Below, piece by piece: positions 42,093 to 51,400 of a stretch of 64,000 nt of DNA. Both the position numbers and the translations under genes were made by a program. Source of the stretch: HGM04593 sp045661205 (lineage in GTDB: Bacteria; Bacteroidota; Bacteroidia; Bacteroidales; Bacteroidaceae); contig JAZRFE010000018.1 in the NCBI GenBank assembly GCA_045661205.1, positions 1-64,000 of the forward strand, in the 5' to 3' direction. Under the pieces are notes generated by a model. That model searched no databases and was not told the DNA's origin. It worked only from the letters and a program-made list of their open reading frames with translations. Within the stretch, counting starts at the first letter, position 1. Every line of letters starts with the position of its first letter.

Positions 42093-42118
42093 CGCGCAGC
42101 ATATAAAAATGCTACGCG
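42093..42118 (-). promoter_or_regulatory. Hairpin in the tyrS leader
   Basis: Arms CGCGCAGCAT (42093-42102) and ATGCTACGCG (42109-42118), paired except one position, lie between the -7 box (42143-42150) and the ATG. No T run follows, so it is not an obvious terminator. Confidence 0.4.
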
Positions 42119-42142
42119 GAAACGGTTTTCCGTTTTCAGGTG

Positions 42143-42150
42143 CAAAGTTA
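42143..42150 (-). promoter_or_regulatory. -7 box for tyrS
   Basis: Minus strand TAACTTTG (42150-42143) with TTTC 19 bases upstream (42173-42170), one base off the TTTG box. Confidence 0.55.
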
Positions 42151-42215
42151 CTCTTTTTATCTGTTTTTTGAAACTCTTTGCGTTTTTTTTAATCTCAAAC
42201 TCCGCTCTTCATCTA

Positions 42216-43040
42216 TTATTCATTTACCACTCCACAGTCGAGGTGATAAAGAGGCGAAGGGGTTGAGCGTTTCAGTACTCCCAAATGCACATCTTTGCCG
42301 GGGATGATTCCATAGCTTCGCATCTGCATTTCCACTGCTTTGTATGCAAGCTCAGGGTGGTTGTTCTCCTCGCTCAGATGGCACAGCCATATATATTTGA
42401 GGTGTTCGTTGAAGTTCTCGGCGAGGAAACGCGCTGTTGTCTGATTGCTCAGGTGGCCTGTGCTGCTCGACACCCTATCCTTAAGGAATTTGGGGTATTT
42501 GCCCATTGCAAGCATCTCCTCTTCGTAGTTTGCCTCGATAACAAGATAGTTTGCCTTGTTGATATACTCGGCAGCTGTCTCGGTGATGCAACCCAGGTCG
42601 GTGAGAAAACAGAATACTTTGTCGCCTATTTCAATGCAGTAGCCCACATTGTCGGTGCCATCGTGAGGCACTTCAAAGGCGGTAATCTTCATGTCTTTGA
42701 ATTCCAGACAGCATCCCTTCTCGATGAAACGTGTGTACTGTGGGTCGATGGGGGTGGTTATGCAATAGTTGCGTGTAATTCCCTCGTGAATCTTTTTTGT
42801 GGCATAGATAGGTATCATGGCTTTTGAAGCGACCACACCCAATGATTTTATGTGGTCAGCATGATCGTGTGTGACAAATACGGCACAAATGCTTTCAAAA
42901 GGTATATTCTCCTTTTTGAGAGCCAGGCGGATGGTCTTTACCGGAATTCCGGCATCGATGAGAATGCCGTATTTTTCAGTGCCTAAATAGTAGCAGTTGC
43001 CACAACTGCCACTACCGATACTCATAAATCGAATCTCCAT
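42216..43040 (-). CDS. MBL-fold metallohydrolase, YycJ/WalJ type
   Basis: 274 residues. Metallo-beta-lactamase fold with T-H-D-H-A-D-H near 58 (zinc ligands), V-P-H-D-G-T near 124, T-D-L-G near 147 and a final L-C-H-L-S near 220. The opening S-I-G-S-G-S-C-G-N-C-Y-Y is typical of the YycJ/WalJ exonuclease-like group, linked in Firmicutes to DNA mismatch repair and cell-wall signalling. It is 38 bases downstream of the Omp85 gene and probably co-transcribed with it. Confidence 0.92.
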   Translation of the reverse strand: MEIRFMSIGSGSCGNCYYLGTEKYGILIDAGIPVKTIRLALKKENIPFESICAVFVTHDHADHIKSLGVVASKAMIPIYATKKIHEGITRNYCITTPIDPQYTRFIEKGCCLEFKDMKITAFEVPHDGTDNVGYCIEIGDKVFCFLTDLGCITETAAEYINKANYLVIEANYEEEMLAMGKYPKFLKDRVSSSTGHLSNQTTARFLAENFNEHLKYIWLCHLSEENNHPELAYKAVEMQMRSYGIIPGKDVHLGVLKRSTPSPLYHLDCGVVNE

Positions 43041-43078
43041 ATTATATTTCTTTTTTCTTCAAAAACTGGTGGTGATTG

Positions 43079-45379
43079 TCAGAAGGGATAACCCACTGCA
43101 AAGTGCAGTGCGAAATCTCTGCTGAAATCGGGGTTAAACAACGGATACTTATCCTTTCCCGAATAGGCGGGGTTGACGGCTTTCATACCGCAGTCGAGAC
43201 GGAAGACAAAAAAGTCAAGCTCGAATCGCAATCCCATTCCGTATGAGAATGCTATATCCTGATAAAATGTTTTTACATTAAACTGTCCTCCCGGTTGCTC
43301 TTTGTAGTTGCGTATTGTCCAAATATTTCCTGCATCTATGAAAAGCGCCGAGTGTATTTTCCAAAATAGGTTTGAACGATATTCAAGATTGATATCAAGT
43401 TTCATGTCTCCCGATTGATTGATGAAGTCGATATCTCTGTTCTTGTTCTTGAATGAGCCGGGGCCAAGTCCTCTAACTGTCCATCCACGCATACTGTTGG
43501 CTCCGCCCGAGAAATATCTTTTCTCGAATGGCAGGATTGTGGAGTTGCCATAGGGGTATGCCACTCCCACTCCCAAGTGCATTACCAATGAGTTGCGACT
43601 ATCAATGTTTATATGCGTTGTCAGGTCTATGTCTCCTTTGACGTATTGAGCATAAGCAATATCCATGAAGGTGTATTGTTCTTCGGAGTTTTTGGGTGTC
43701 GAGAATAATGAGTTTATTCCTGTGAGGAGATTACCCGAACTTTCCACATTTGTGCGCATTGAAAAAACTACCGGTTGGAAACCCTTTTTTCCACTTGCCG
43801 AATTGTACGAGAAAGAGTAACCGAGTTTAGTAATCAACAGGTTCTCGTAGTTGTATTTAAGAATAGAGTTTCTGTTCGAGATACTGTCGAGATACTCCTT
43901 CTTGAATGTGTCTGAAATCCATGGGACATATATGTAGCTGACATCAAGAATGTCGAGTTTGTGCTGTGTTGAGAGCTTTTTGCTCCATAAGTAACTCCAC
44001 GAGGCTGACAAAATCTGTCGCTCAAATTCGGGGCGTTCCTGTGAGTTGAATTGCAGTGAAAATTGTGTAATCGATTTCAGAAATCTCTTCTCGGCGGGTA
44101 TCATTTCTGAAACAATACCTCCGGGAATGCGCAACCCAAGTTCTGCACCATACTCGAAGTAGCTGTCTTTAATATATCCGCTCAATCCCGAAATAGCCTC
44201 GTAAGCTCCGAAGAGGCGCAGCGAAAGCACTTCGGAACCCTTGAAGAGGTTTCTGTTTGAGAATGTCATAGATGCGGCAGCTCCCAAGTCGCCGGCTGTG
44301 TTCGTGCCCTCAATCTCGAATGTAAGAGAACGCTGTTTTCTGCGCTCGAACATTATGTAGCAGTCGAGCAACGAAGCATCGTCGCTATTCTCTTTCACTC
44401 TCATTGTTGTGTGTTTCAGTGCATTGAGCTGCGAGAACGAGTTGTATGTTCTGTCTACCCTGTTTTGTGAATATAGCTCTCCGGGCAGTATGTATGTCTG
44501 GTTCGAGAGTACTGTGGGGCGCATGAATAGCTTGTTGCGATACAGCAGAGTATAATTTTCCATCTTCATCGTATCGCACAACGAGAGTTCATTGTCGTCG
44601 AGACGTAAACCGGCATCCGAGACAAAGTATATATCGCCAAAGTGATACTGTTTGTGTTCGGTTGGCAGGTCCTGCACATTCTCCTTGAATGCTGCAATCT
44701 TCATCTTGAGGTTGATATCCGTTGATTGGTATGCGGTGTCAGCCACAAAGGATATATACTCTTTTGGGAATTTGTAGAAACCGGCATTCTTGAGCATGTT
44801 TGTTATGCGCTCACGTTCTTTGTTGAGAGTGGTAATGCTGAATGGCATTCCATTTTTCAGCAGTGTTGCAGCACTGTCGGCAACAACATAGCTCTCAATC
44901 AACGAATCCTCAATTTCTCGTGAGATGCTGATAATTGTATAGCGTTCGCGTTCGTGAAGATAGTATGTGGCATTTATTCTGTTCTCTTTGACCACTTTAG
45001 GCTCAAAATCGACAGTAGCGTGCAGATAGCCGTTGTTGCGCAACATGGTTTCAATGTTCTCGCGGGTAATTTCGGCTTGACGGCTGTTGTATATGACAGG
45101 TGCTTCACCTATTTTTTGTAGTGCCTTGTTTATCCATTTGGTGCTGTCCTTACCCGATGCCGAGTAGATATATAGAGGCACTTTGGCTATGCTGAACCAT
45201 TTGGAATTGGGGTTCTGGCGCACGTATGAGCGTGCCTGTGTCGCGTAATTTTCTTTGTTGTGGGAGATGATGTCTACCCTGTTAAGCATATGCTCTCCCT
45301 CGGGGATGAATTTGGAGACGGAGCACGATGCAAGCAACAGTGTCAGCAACAGATATATTTCTTTTCTAAAGGACATCAC
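43079..45379 (-). CDS. BamA/TamA-type outer membrane protein (lipoprotein)
   Basis: 766 residues (or 765 from the second Met). A lipoprotein-type signal (L-L-L-A-S-C-S, Cys19) is followed by V-S-K-F-I-P-E-G-E and POTRA-like repeats (about 30-330, N-N-G-Y-L-H-A-T-V and N-A-G-F-Y-K-F-P). The C-terminal half is a 16-strand Omp85 barrel (G-G-A-N-S-M-R-G-W near 610 as the L6 V/I-R-G-W/F motif) ending in an aromatic strand (H-F-A-V-G-Y-P-F*). It is related to TamA/BamA assembly proteins, but lipidated homologues like this are a Bacteroidetes group with no settled role. Confidence 0.9.
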   Translation of the reverse strand: MMSFRKEIYLLLTLLLASCSVSKFIPEGEHMLNRVDIISHNKENYATQARSYVRQNPNSKWFSIAKVPLYIYSASGKDSTKWINKALQKIGEAPVIYNSRQAEITRENIETMLRNNGYLHATVDFEPKVVKENRINATYYLHERERYTIISISREIEDSLIESYVVADSAATLLKNGMPFSITTLNKERERITNMLKNAGFYKFPKEYISFVADTAYQSTDINLKMKIAAFKENVQDLPTEHKQYHFGDIYFVSDAGLRLDDNELSLCDTMKMENYTLLYRNKLFMRPTVLSNQTYILPGELYSQNRVDRTYNSFSQLNALKHTTMRVKENSDDASLLDCYIMFERRKQRSLTFEIEGTNTAGDLGAAASMTFSNRNLFKGSEVLSLRLFGAYEAISGLSGYIKDSYFEYGAELGLRIPGGIVSEMIPAEKRFLKSITQFSLQFNSQERPEFERQILSASWSYLWSKKLSTQHKLDILDVSYIYVPWISDTFKKEYLDSISNRNSILKYNYENLLITKLGYSFSYNSASGKKGFQPVVFSMRTNVESSGNLLTGINSLFSTPKNSEEQYTFMDIAYAQYVKGDIDLTTHINIDSRNSLVMHLGVGVAYPYGNSTILPFEKRYFSGGANSMRGWTVRGLGPGSFKNKNRDIDFINQSGDMKLDINLEYRSNLFWKIHSALFIDAGNIWTIRNYKEQPGGQFNVKTFYQDIAFSYGMGLRFELDFFVFRLDCGMKAVNPAYSGKDKYPLFNPDFSRDFALHFAVGYPF

Positions 45380-45480
45380 TCAATTCAAATTTTGCTATGT
45401 GCAGCACGCTCTTTTTGTGGTTTTTTCTTTTCAATGGCGACTTTGGTCGTACGTATGTCAGTATGTGCCGCATTTTGTTG

Positions 45481-45488
45481 CAAAGATA
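45481..45488 (-). promoter_or_regulatory. -7 box for the Omp85 gene
   Basis: Minus strand TATCTTTG (45488-45481), about 100 bases upstream of the ATG; divergent from the methyltransferase box at 45544. Confidence 0.5.
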
Positions 45489-45543
45489 GTAAAATATTGC
45501 AGATTTTTACTATCGTAAAAGCCCTACTCTTCGATTTTATTAG

Positions 45544-45551
45544 TAGCTTTG
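45544..45551 (+). promoter_or_regulatory. -7 box for the RNA methyltransferase gene
   Basis: TAGCTTTG, 46 bases before the ATG at 45598. Confidence 0.5.
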
Positions 45552-45597
45552 CAACAAATTTATTTATCCATTCAAATAAAACCGCAGAAATATCAGT

Positions 45598-46356
45598 ATG
45601 CTCAGCAAGAATCTCATAAAACTCGTTCGTTCGCTGGATATGAAAAAGTTCCGCAAGGAGACGAATCTTTTTGTTGCCGAAGGGGAAAAATTGGTAAACG
45701 ATCTTATCGCTTCGGGGGTGGAGTGTCACAAGATTATTGCCACTGAAAAGCATGCATCTGCGCTGAAGAATGTTAGAAATGTCGAGGTTATCACCGTCGA
45801 CGACGATGAACTGAAGAAAGTAAGTTTTCTTAAGTCGCCTCAAGGTATTGTGGGCTTGTTCAAGCAGAAAAACAGCATTCCCGATGCCGATACTCCTCGA
45901 CGCGAGCTTTGTCTTGCTCTCGATGATGTTCAAGACCCAGGTAACATGGGAACAATCATACGCATAGCCGATTGGTTCGGTATTGAGCATATTTACTGCT
46001 CAATAGGTACCGTTGATGTGTACAACCCCAAAACCGTACAAGCAACGATGGGTGCGTTGGCGCGTGTTAATGTCTACTATGTTGAGCTCCCCGACTATCT
46101 TGCCTCTCTTGACAGTTCCATCCCGGTGTACGGAACTTTCCTCAACGGAAAAAATATTTATGAGCATGAACTCTCGGCCAACGGAGTGATAGTAATGGGA
46201 AACGAGGGAAAAGGTATTGGTGCCGAGTGTGAAAAATACATCGACGAGCACATTCTTATTCCCAACTATCCCGCAGGTCGTGCCACATCGGAGTCGTTGA
46301 ATGTCTCCACTGCCACTGCTATTGTGTGTGGTGAATTTCGTCGTCGCAGTTTCTGA
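45598..46356 (+). CDS. TrmH/SpoU family RNA 2'-O-methyltransferase
   Basis: 252 residues. An N-terminal substrate-binding domain (about 1-95, V-R-S-L-D-M-K-K-F-R-K-E) precedes the SPOUT catalytic domain with its three motifs: D-D-V-Q-D-P-G-N-M-G-T-I-I-R near 108, V-I-V-M-G-N-E-G-K-G-I near 197, and A-T-S-E-S-L-N-V-S-T-A near 225. It methylates a ribose in rRNA or tRNA using S-adenosylmethionine; the exact target cannot be told. Its stop codon directly abuts the stop of the convergent gene at 46357. Confidence 0.93.
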   Translation: MLSKNLIKLVRSLDMKKFRKETNLFVAEGEKLVNDLIASGVECHKIIATEKHASALKNVRNVEVITVDDDELKKVSFLKSPQGIVGLFKQKNSIPDADTPRRELCLALDDVQDPGNMGTIIRIADWFGIEHIYCSIGTVDVYNPKTVQATMGALARVNVYYVELPDYLASLDSSIPVYGTFLNGKNIYEHELSANGVIVMGNEGKGIGAECEKYIDEHILIPNYPAGRATSESLNVSTATAIVCGEFRRRSF

Positions 46357-46647
46357 TTACGTTAGTCGTGAAAGCATGTAGCCATCAGTGTCATATATGA
46401 CACCATATACGTAGATGTGCTGCTTATCTTGGTCGCTGACAAGTAATTCAAGAATTTCGTTGAATGTTTCGCAAAAGCAATTTTTGTAAATTTCTGATGA
46501 AAGGACTATTGCATCGTACCATTGCATGGAGTGTTTTTCACACTCAAAAGGGTATGTTTGTGCAAGGTATCCTTCCTTAGTCTCTACAACCATGTGGTTT
46601 GTTTCCTTGTGGTTGCAGTCGTATAATCTATGTGTGGCGTATATCAT
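46357..46647 (-). CDS. Hypothetical protein
   Basis: 96 residues, not recognised. Soluble alpha/beta pattern: M-I-Y-A-T-H-R-L-Y-D, V-V-E-T-K-E-G-Y, then V-Y-G-V-I-Y-D-T-D-G-Y near 80. It begins 5 bases after the DUF4296 gene, so it is probably the last gene of the ileS-dksA-lspA-DUF4296 run. The stop abuts the methyltransferase stop with no spacer and no hairpin between. Confidence 0.6.
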   Translation of the reverse strand: MIYATHRLYDCNHKETNHMVVETKEGYLAQTYPFECEKHSMQWYDAIVLSSEIYKNCFCETFNEILELLVSDQDKQHIYVYGVIYDTDGYMLSRLT

Positions 46648-46652
46648 GCGCT

Positions 46653-47450
46653 CTACTCTTCGTCTTCTGCTACTGTTTGAGGATGTATACGCAATAGTGA
46701 TAGACCACTTAGCGCAACGCCCGACTTTGTCGATTTGTCGTTGTCTTCGTAATAAAAGAATCCGCCCACTTCGCTTATTTTGCGCTCATGGTCGCGAGGT
46801 ATTTCCAATGTATATGTGCCCGATGACTTTATATCCTTACCGATGCTTGTTCTCGTATCGTCGCTGTATGTGACATGAATAGCAACGTACATTTGTTGCG
46901 CATTCTTTTTCTCAGAGAAGAAATGCGCACCTATATTCAGGGCAATGCTGTCGCCTGCAATAAATGCAGAATCCGAGTCAAATGAGAATAGCAGTTTGTT
47001 CTTGTACGGTGCAGATGATAACTGTGCAACAGTCATCCCTTTCCACATCTCCAAGGTGTCTACGCTGAGGTCTATCTCTTTTTCGGCCAACGCCTGCGCT
47101 GTGGTTTTTTCTTCCTGCATTGTTGCAACCTCTTCGTCGAGACGCTCTTGAAGGTTGGCATACATTTGTGTGAGATGCGACGGATGACGTGTATACCACA
47201 CAAGCGAGGAATCGAACAACTCCTTTGTAACCCCATGTTTATTAAAAACATATTCATGATAGAGCTTTATATGATAACTCTCTATATTGCTGCTCTCGTT
47301 ACCCATTGCCTGAACAATATGATAGTCGTACAGCAGAGTTTCCATCTTGTCGGGTTGTATTATCTCTTTTGGAGTTTTCACCTGACACGATGCAAACAAT
47401 ATGATTGACGAACATATTGCAAATAACAATTTTATGGGTAATCTCTTCAT
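46653..47450 (-). CDS. DUF4296 family lipoprotein
   Basis: 265 residues. Lipoprotein signal (S-I-I-L-F-A-S-C, Cys22). The DUF4296 domain follows: P-D-K-M-E-T-L-L-Y-D-Y-H-I-V-Q-A near 33, and H-G-V-T-K-E-L-F-D-S-S-L-V-W-Y near 72. The C-terminal half is beta-rich, without a recognised domain. Function unknown. The gene sits 3 bases after lspA, the enzyme that matures lipoproteins, an arrangement I recall as common in Bacteroidales. Confidence 0.85.
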   Translation of the reverse strand: MKRLPIKLLFAICSSIILFASCQVKTPKEIIQPDKMETLLYDYHIVQAMGNESSNIESYHIKLYHEYVFNKHGVTKELFDSSLVWYTRHPSHLTQMYANLQERLDEEVATMQEEKTTAQALAEKEIDLSVDTLEMWKGMTVAQLSSAPYKNKLLFSFDSDSAFIAGDSIALNIGAHFFSEKKNAQQMYVAIHVTYSDDTRTSIGKDIKSSGTYTLEIPRDHERKISEVGGFFYYEDNDKSTKSGVALSGLSLLRIHPQTVAEDEE

Positions 47451-47453
47451 AAA

Positions 47454-48071
47454 TTACTTTTTAAAACTCATATTCAGATATTTGCCATAGAAAAACAGTA
47501 TGGCCATCATGCCGCAGCTTACACAGGCATCGGCAAAATTAAATATCGGGCTGAAAAATATAAAATGTTCTCCGCCGACAAAGGGCATCCATTGGGGCCA
47601 GTCGAATCCGAACAGCGGGAAGTAGAACATGTCCACTACGTGTCCATGAAGAAAATCTCCGTATCCGCTACCCCACTTTACAAGTTCGGCTACACGGCCG
47701 TTGCTATCGGTAAATATCTCTCCATAGAAGATGGAGTCGATAAGATTGCCGATAGCCCCTGATAATACAAGTGCTATGCACACAATGTAACCGGTGGCAA
47801 ATTTTGCGTTGTTTATTATTTTGTAAAGATAGTAACCGATAAATGCCACTGCCACCATTCTGAAGGTTGTAAGGAACAGCTTGTCGAAGAGTTCCATTCC
47901 GAAGGCCATGCCCTTGTTTTCGGTGAAATATATATAAAACCAATCAAACACGCGGATGCTCTCGTGTTTGAACATCGAGAGCTTTACCGCGAATTTGATT
48001 ATCTGGTCTGTTGCAATCGAAATGATTAGGATTGCAAGCGATAGTATTAAACGTTTCTTGTTTGTCAGCAT
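47454..48071 (-). CDS. lspA: Lipoprotein signal peptidase
   Basis: 205 residues, longer than E. coli LspA (164) because of loops typical of Bacteroidetes. Four membrane segments; the aspartyl protease dyad is seen as G-A-I-G-N-L-I-D near 106 and P-I-F-N-F-A-D-A near 175. It cleaves the signal peptide of diacylated prolipoproteins in the inner membrane. The start overlaps the dksA stop by one base (TAATG), showing coupled translation. Confidence 0.95.
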   Translation of the reverse strand: MLTNKKRLILSLAILIISIATDQIIKFAVKLSMFKHESIRVFDWFYIYFTENKGMAFGMELFDKLFLTTFRMVAVAFIGYYLYKIINNAKFATGYIVCIALVLSGAIGNLIDSIFYGEIFTDSNGRVAELVKWGSGYGDFLHGHVVDMFYFPLFGFDWPQWMPFVGGEHFIFFSPIFNFADACVSCGMMAILFFYGKYLNMSFKK

Positions 48072-48451
48072 TACTTCTTACCGGCCATTTTGGCCTCAAT
48101 ACTCAATGTTGCATGGGGAACTGCCATCAAACGCTCTTTGGCGATGAGCTTTCCTGTCTCGCGACAAATACCGTATGTCTTGTTCTCTATGCGGATTATT
48201 GCCGCCTGAAGACCTTGTATGAATTTAGCCTGACGCTGTGCAAGCTGCATCAGTTCTTCTCTTGATGATGAGTAGCTTCCATCCTCGAGTCCCTTGTATG
48301 TGGGAGAAGTGTCCGATACGTCGTTGCCATCTTCGTTGCGAAGGCTTTTCATCATTTGGTCGTAGTCTCGTTTTGCAAGTTCGAGTTTTGCGTTTATCAC
48401 AGCGCGGAACTCTTCAAGTTCCTCATCTGAATAACGAAGTTTATCTGCCAT
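48071..48451 (-). CDS. TraR/DksA family zinc-finger-like protein
   Basis: 126 residues. A coiled-coil half (about 8-90) is followed by a DksA-type C-terminal segment Y-G-I-C-R-E-T-G-K-L-I near 94 and P-H-A-T-L-S near 112. Of the four zinc-finger cysteines of DksA only one is left, as I recall for other Bacteroidetes members. It likely binds RNA polymerase through the secondary channel and alters transcription. It lies 25 bases downstream of ileS and overlaps lspA. Confidence 0.88.
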   Translation of the reverse strand: MADKLRYSDEELEEFRAVINAKLELAKRDYDQMMKSLRNEDGNDVSDTSPTYKGLEDGSYSSSREELMQLAQRQAKFIQGLQAAIIRIENKTYGICRETGKLIAKERLMAVPHATLSIEAKMAGKK

Positions 48452-48476
48452 AGTAGTATATATATTAAGTTAGTGT

Positions 48477-51400
48477 TTACACTTTTGCAATGCTTACATA
48501 GATTGACATCTCGTCAAGTTCTACTGCTTCGCCGCCATCTACATTCTCAACAAGCTGCAATGAGTCGGCAAGTACCTGGTTGCTTATGTAGTCGGCAAAT
48601 TTGTTTACTGCCTCATCGCTTGCCGCGCTTTTGGAGATTGTCACAACAATGCGATCCACAATATCGAGTCCGCACTCTTTGCGCATTGTCTGAATCTTTT
48701 TGACAATTTCGCGTGCGATACCCTCCTGACGCAACTCCTCGGTTACCTCGACGTCGAGAGCAACAGTTAGAGCGCCCTCGTTTGCTACTGTCCATCCGGG
48801 AACGTCTTCGCTGTAAATCTCTACGTCTGATGTTTCGATCACTGCATCCACTCCCTCTACGTTGAGTGTAATGTTGCCGTTTGTTTCGAGTGATGCAATC
48901 TGCTCTTGTGTCATTTCGGCTACGGCTGCATTGATGCTCTTCATCAGCTTTCCGAACTTCTTGCCGAGGGTGCGGAAGTTACATTTAATCTTCTTCACAA
49001 GAATGCCGTCGCCCTCAACAAATACAAGTTCCTTCACATTTACTTCGCTGAGAATGAGTGCCTTCACAGCTTCAATTCTGTTTTTCATCACCTCGTCGGT
49101 GGTGGGTATTGCAATCTTCTGCAAGGGCTGGCGCACGATGATGTGTTCTTTCTTGCGCAGTGCGAGTACCATTGATGAAATCTGCTGAGCAAGCTCCATG
49201 CGGAATTCGAGTTCTTTGTCTACGCATGCCTCGTCGCACTCGGGGAATTTGGCAAGATGCACCGACGAGAATTCGCGACCTGTAACGCTTGTCATATCCT
49301 TATAGAGACGCTCTGCGTAGAAGGGTGCAAAGGGTGCTATGAGTCGTGCAACAGTCTCGAGACAGGTGTAGAGTGTCTGGTAAGCCGAGAGCTTGTCCTT
49401 GCTCATATCCGAGCCCCAGAAACGCTTACGGCTGAGACGCACGAACCAGTTGCTGACATTGTCTATAACAAAATCCTGTATCAGACGGCCGGCCTTTGTA
49501 GGTTCATAGTCGTTGAGACAGTCGTTCACCTCTTTTGTCAGTGAGTTAAGTTCTGAAATTATCCATCTGTCAAGCTCGGGACGCTCCTCAACGGGAATCA
49601 TAGGCTCGGCAAATGTAAAGCCATCAACATTGGCGTACATAGTGAAGAAACTGTATGTCTGATACAGTTTACCGAAGAATGAACGTGTTACCTCTTTAAC
49701 ACCCTCTTCGTTGAAGCGGAGGTTGTCCCAAGGTGCCGAGTTTGTAATCATGTACCAACGGAGTGCGTCGCTGCCATACTGCTCTATTGTGCCGAAGGGG
49801 TCTACTGCGTTACCCAAACGTTTAGACATCTTATCGCCATTCTTGTCGAGCACAAGACCGTTAGATATTACAGTCTTGTAAGCTACGCTGTCGAATACCA
49901 TTGTACCTATTGCGTGCAATGTGTAGAACCATCCGCGTGTCTGGTCCACACCCTCGGCGATGAAGTCGGCAGGGTAGATAGAGCCATTGTCAAATACCTC
50001 TTTGTTCTCAAAAGGATAGTGTATCTGAGCATAGGGCATTGCACCCGAGTCGAACCATACGTCGATGAGGTCGAGTTCGCGTTTCATCACTTCGCCTGTC
50101 GAAGATACAAGTTTAATGTCATCGACATAAGGACGGTGAAGGTCTATCTTGTTGTAGTTCTCTTTGCTGTAGTCGCCGGGAACAAAGCCTTTGTCCTTGT
50201 AGGGGTTGCTCTGCATGATGCCAGCAGCAACTGATTTTTCTATTTCGTTGTAAAGTTCCTCGATAGAACCGATGCAGATAGCCTCGCCACTCTCGCTTGT
50301 CCAGATGGGAAGAGGTGTACCCCAATAGCGGCTACGGCTGAGGTTCCAGTCGTTGAGGTTCTCCAGCCATTTACCGAAACGTCCGGTGCCGGTAGATTCG
50401 GGCTTCCATGTGATGCTCTTGTTCAACTGCGACATGCGCTCTTTCATCTCAGAAGCCTTGATGAACCAGCTGTCAAGAGGATAGTAAAGTACAGGCTTGT
50501 CTGTACGCCAACAGTGGGGATAGTTGTGCATGTGCTTCTCTATCTTGAACACCTTGTTTTGCTGTTTCATCCACATACAAAGCTGGATATCAAGAGTCTC
50601 GGCTTTTGCGGCAGCCTTTTCATCGTATTTGCCGTCAATAGTATATTGGGGATCGTATGCGTTCTTTACGTATGCGCCCGCATATTCTGAATAAGCCTCG
50701 GTGTTTACACAGTTCTTGATAAACTCTTCGTCGAGTTCTTCGAGTACCCAGAAACGACCCTGGAAGTCCACCATGGGGCGTGTCTCGCCTTTCTTGTTTA
50801 CCATGAAGAGCGAAGGTATACCTGCTGCTTTTGCAACTGCGGCGTCATCGGCACCGAATGTGGGCGCGATGTGCACGATACCTGTACCATCCTCGGTTGT
50901 TACGTAGTCACCGGGGATTACGCGGAATGCGTCGTTTGAGGGCATGATAGCTCCATCTTCGCCTTTTACGACGGGCTTCACCCAGGGGAAGAGCTGCTCG
51001 TAGTGCATGCCGACAAGGTCGGTGCCTTTGTACTCGCCTACAATTTTATAAGGAACAACTTTGTCGCCCTGTTTGTAGCTGTCGAGAGGCATTTCGGCAC
51101 CTGCAGGGTTGAAGTGAGCCGCGAGCAATGCCTTTGCAAGCACCACTGTTACAGGCTCGCCCGAGTATGCATTGTATGTCTGCACTGCTACGTAGTCGAT
51201 TTTGGGACCCACGCACAATGCAGTGTTCGAAGGCAATGTCCAGGGAGTTGTTGTCCATGCTATAAAATAGGGAGTACCCCACTCTGTCATTTCGGGTTTG
51301 GGGTCGAGCATGCGGAACTGTGCCACTGCTGTTGTGTCTTTAACGTCGCGGTAGCAACCGGGCTGGTTAAGCTCGTGTGAGCTGAGTCCTGTTCCTGCGG

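Noticed and set aside
48071..48451. Loss of zinc-finger cysteines in the DksA-like protein as a novelty
   Set aside because: As I recall, cysteine-poor DksA/TraR proteins are usual in Bacteroidetes, so this is not specific to this genome.
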